Shown here: positions 23,707 through 24,447 of the stretch, piece after piece
Layout of the letters: every line of letters begins with the position of its first letter
How positions within the stretch are numbered: position 1 is the first letter of the stretch
DNA from: Candidatus Eiseniibacteriota bacterium
Lineage (GTDB): Bacteria; Eisenbacteria; RBG-16-71-46; CAIMUX01; WJJG01
Reading direction: 5' to 3'
Assembly (NCBI GenBank): GCA_016867695.1
Contig: VGIY01000005.1
Location: forward strand, 1-24,447
DNA: 24,447 bases
Position numbers and translations under genes: made by a program
Notes under the pieces: model-generated
Database searches by the model: none
What the model saw: only the letters and a program-made list of their open reading frames with translations
Told to the model about the DNA's origin: nothing

Positions 23707-24447
23707 TCGAACGCGCCGGGCGCCGGCCGCGCGGCTGGCCGCGGCGATCGCGGCGGCGGCGGTTCTGCTCGGCCTCGGCCCGCCGGGGGACGCCGCGGCG
23801 CGGCTGCTCGTGCCGATGGATCTCGCCCAGAGCGATCATCTCCGCGCCTACGGCGTGGCCTATCACGCGCTCGAGCTGGGGGAGACGGCCGAGTGGCTGC
23901 TCAACTACCGCGGCGGCTCCTTCCTGCTCGCGGACACGCCGGCCAACCGCCAGGAGCTGCAGCTCGCCGGCGTGCGCTTCGAACCCCTCTCGGGGGGCGA
24001 CGAGGCCGGCCTCTACGGGGAGATCGCCGAGCAGAACATGCAGGCGATCCTGCTCGAGAAGGCGCCCCGGATCGCCGTCTACGCGCCGCCCGAGGACGTG
24101 ATCGAGCCCTGGGACGACGCGGTGATGCTGGCGCTCGAGTACGCCGAGATCCCCTACGACCGGATCTACGACGAGGAAGTGCTGGCCGGGCGCCTCGACG
24201 AGTACGACTGGCTGCACCTGCACCATGAGGACTTCACCGGCCAGTACGGCAAGTTCTACGCGAGCTTCCGCAACGCCGAGTGGTACCGGCTGCGGCAGCA
24301 GGCGATGGAGGCCCACGCCCGCGCCGCCGGCTTCGCCAAGGTCTGGCAGCACAAGCAGGCCTCGGCGCTGGCGATCCGCGAGTATGTCGCCCGCGGCGGG
24401 TTCCTCTTCGCCATGTGCTCGGGCGGCGACAGCTTCGACATCGCCCT
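23693..24447 (+). CDS. Exported protein of the family annotated 'asparagine synthetase B' (3' end missing)
   Basis: The first 251 residues are present; the gene runs off the window. A signal peptide (RRAPAARLAAAIAAAAVLLG, cleavage near DAAA at 33-36) precedes RLLVPMDLAQSDHLRAYGVA. Then come EWLLNYRGGSFLL, LLEKAPRIAVYAPPED, WDDAVMLALEYAEIPYDRIY, LHLHHEDFTGQYGKFYASFR and IREYVARGGFLFAMCSGGDS. These match my memory of a conserved FCB-type family commonly called asparagine synthetase B. There is no sign of the N-terminal Cys glutaminase or ATP-pyrophosphatase motifs of true AsnB, and the protein is exported, so that name is probably wrong. The HLHHEDF stretch looks like a metal or active site, and C242 sits in a nucleophile-elbow-like position. 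It overlaps the TPR gene by 14 bases. Confidence 0.85.
   Translation, partial: MCTHDRTRRAPAARLAAAIAAAAVLLGLGPPGDAAARLLVPMDLAQSDHLRAYGVAYHALELGETAEWLLNYRGGSFLLADTPANRQELQLAGVRFEPLSGGDEAGLYGEIAEQNMQAILLEKAPRIAVYAPPEDVIEPWDDAVMLALEYAEIPYDRIYDEEVLAGRLDEYDWLHLHHEDFTGQYGKFYASFRNAEWYRLRQQAMEAHARAAGFAKVWQHKQASALAIREYVARGGFLFAMCSGGDSFDIA

Overview
The window is a very G+C-rich stretch of bacterial chromosome packed with housekeeping genes. All genes but one run on the + strand. I see no rRNA, tRNA, CRISPR array, transposase or phage gene. The gene content (SurA-like chaperone, EnvC-like factor, signal peptides, lipoproteins, a predicted outer-membrane barrel) points to a diderm bacterium. The PSP1/RicT protein, the DUF4159 protein, the DUF4175-like coiled-coil protein and the exported protein usually annotated 'asparagine synthetase B' suggest a lineage near the FCB group or a neighbouring candidate phylum (for example Gemmatimonadota, Eisenbacteria, Krumholzibacteriota or Latescibacterota). 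The lineage is an inference from gene types; nothing here fixes the phylum.

Layout. (1) 1-162 has no gene but carries three copies of GAAGGGGTCAACTC. (2) 163-1749, minus strand: an HD-GYP cyclic-di-GMP phosphodiesterase-type protein with GAF-like sensor regions. (3) 1836-1864: a good sigma70-type promoter facing right. (4) 1900-10242: nine genes (surA/ppiC, S4 protein, ftsE, ftsX, envC-like, holB, ricT, tatD, rsmA) in which every stop overlaps the next start, seven times by 4 nt and once by 8 nt. (5) 10438-14398: a sugar-1-phosphate nucleotidylyltransferase, an outer-membrane beta-barrel protein and two related lipoproteins, with an extended -10 promoter in front. (6) 14431-17549: a small membrane-anchored protein, then secD and secF, with a strong promoter directly before secD. 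(7) 17550-17824: intergenic DNA with a 31-bp tandem repeat containing hairpins. (8) 17825-24447: four exported or membrane proteins: DUF4159, a large DUF4175-like coiled-coil protein, a TPR-type protein and an AsnB-like protein cut by the window end.

How the genes fit together. Most of the window serves the cell envelope: folding of outer-membrane proteins (SurA), septal peptidoglycan splitting (FtsEX with a catalytically degenerate LytM factor), protein export (SecDF), and an outer-membrane barrel with two lipoproteins. The holB-ricT-tatD-rsmA block matches the gene order known from Firmicutes around holB/yaaT/yabD/ksgA. The least understood part is the 3' cluster (17825 onward). Its first and last genes encode exported proteins that share a short motif (R-x-Y-x-x-x-GGFL-x-A) suggestive of a ThuA/class-I amidotransferase-like fold, and they flank a large membrane coiled-coil protein and a repeat scaffold. 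I regard this as the best candidate for an undescribed envelope system.
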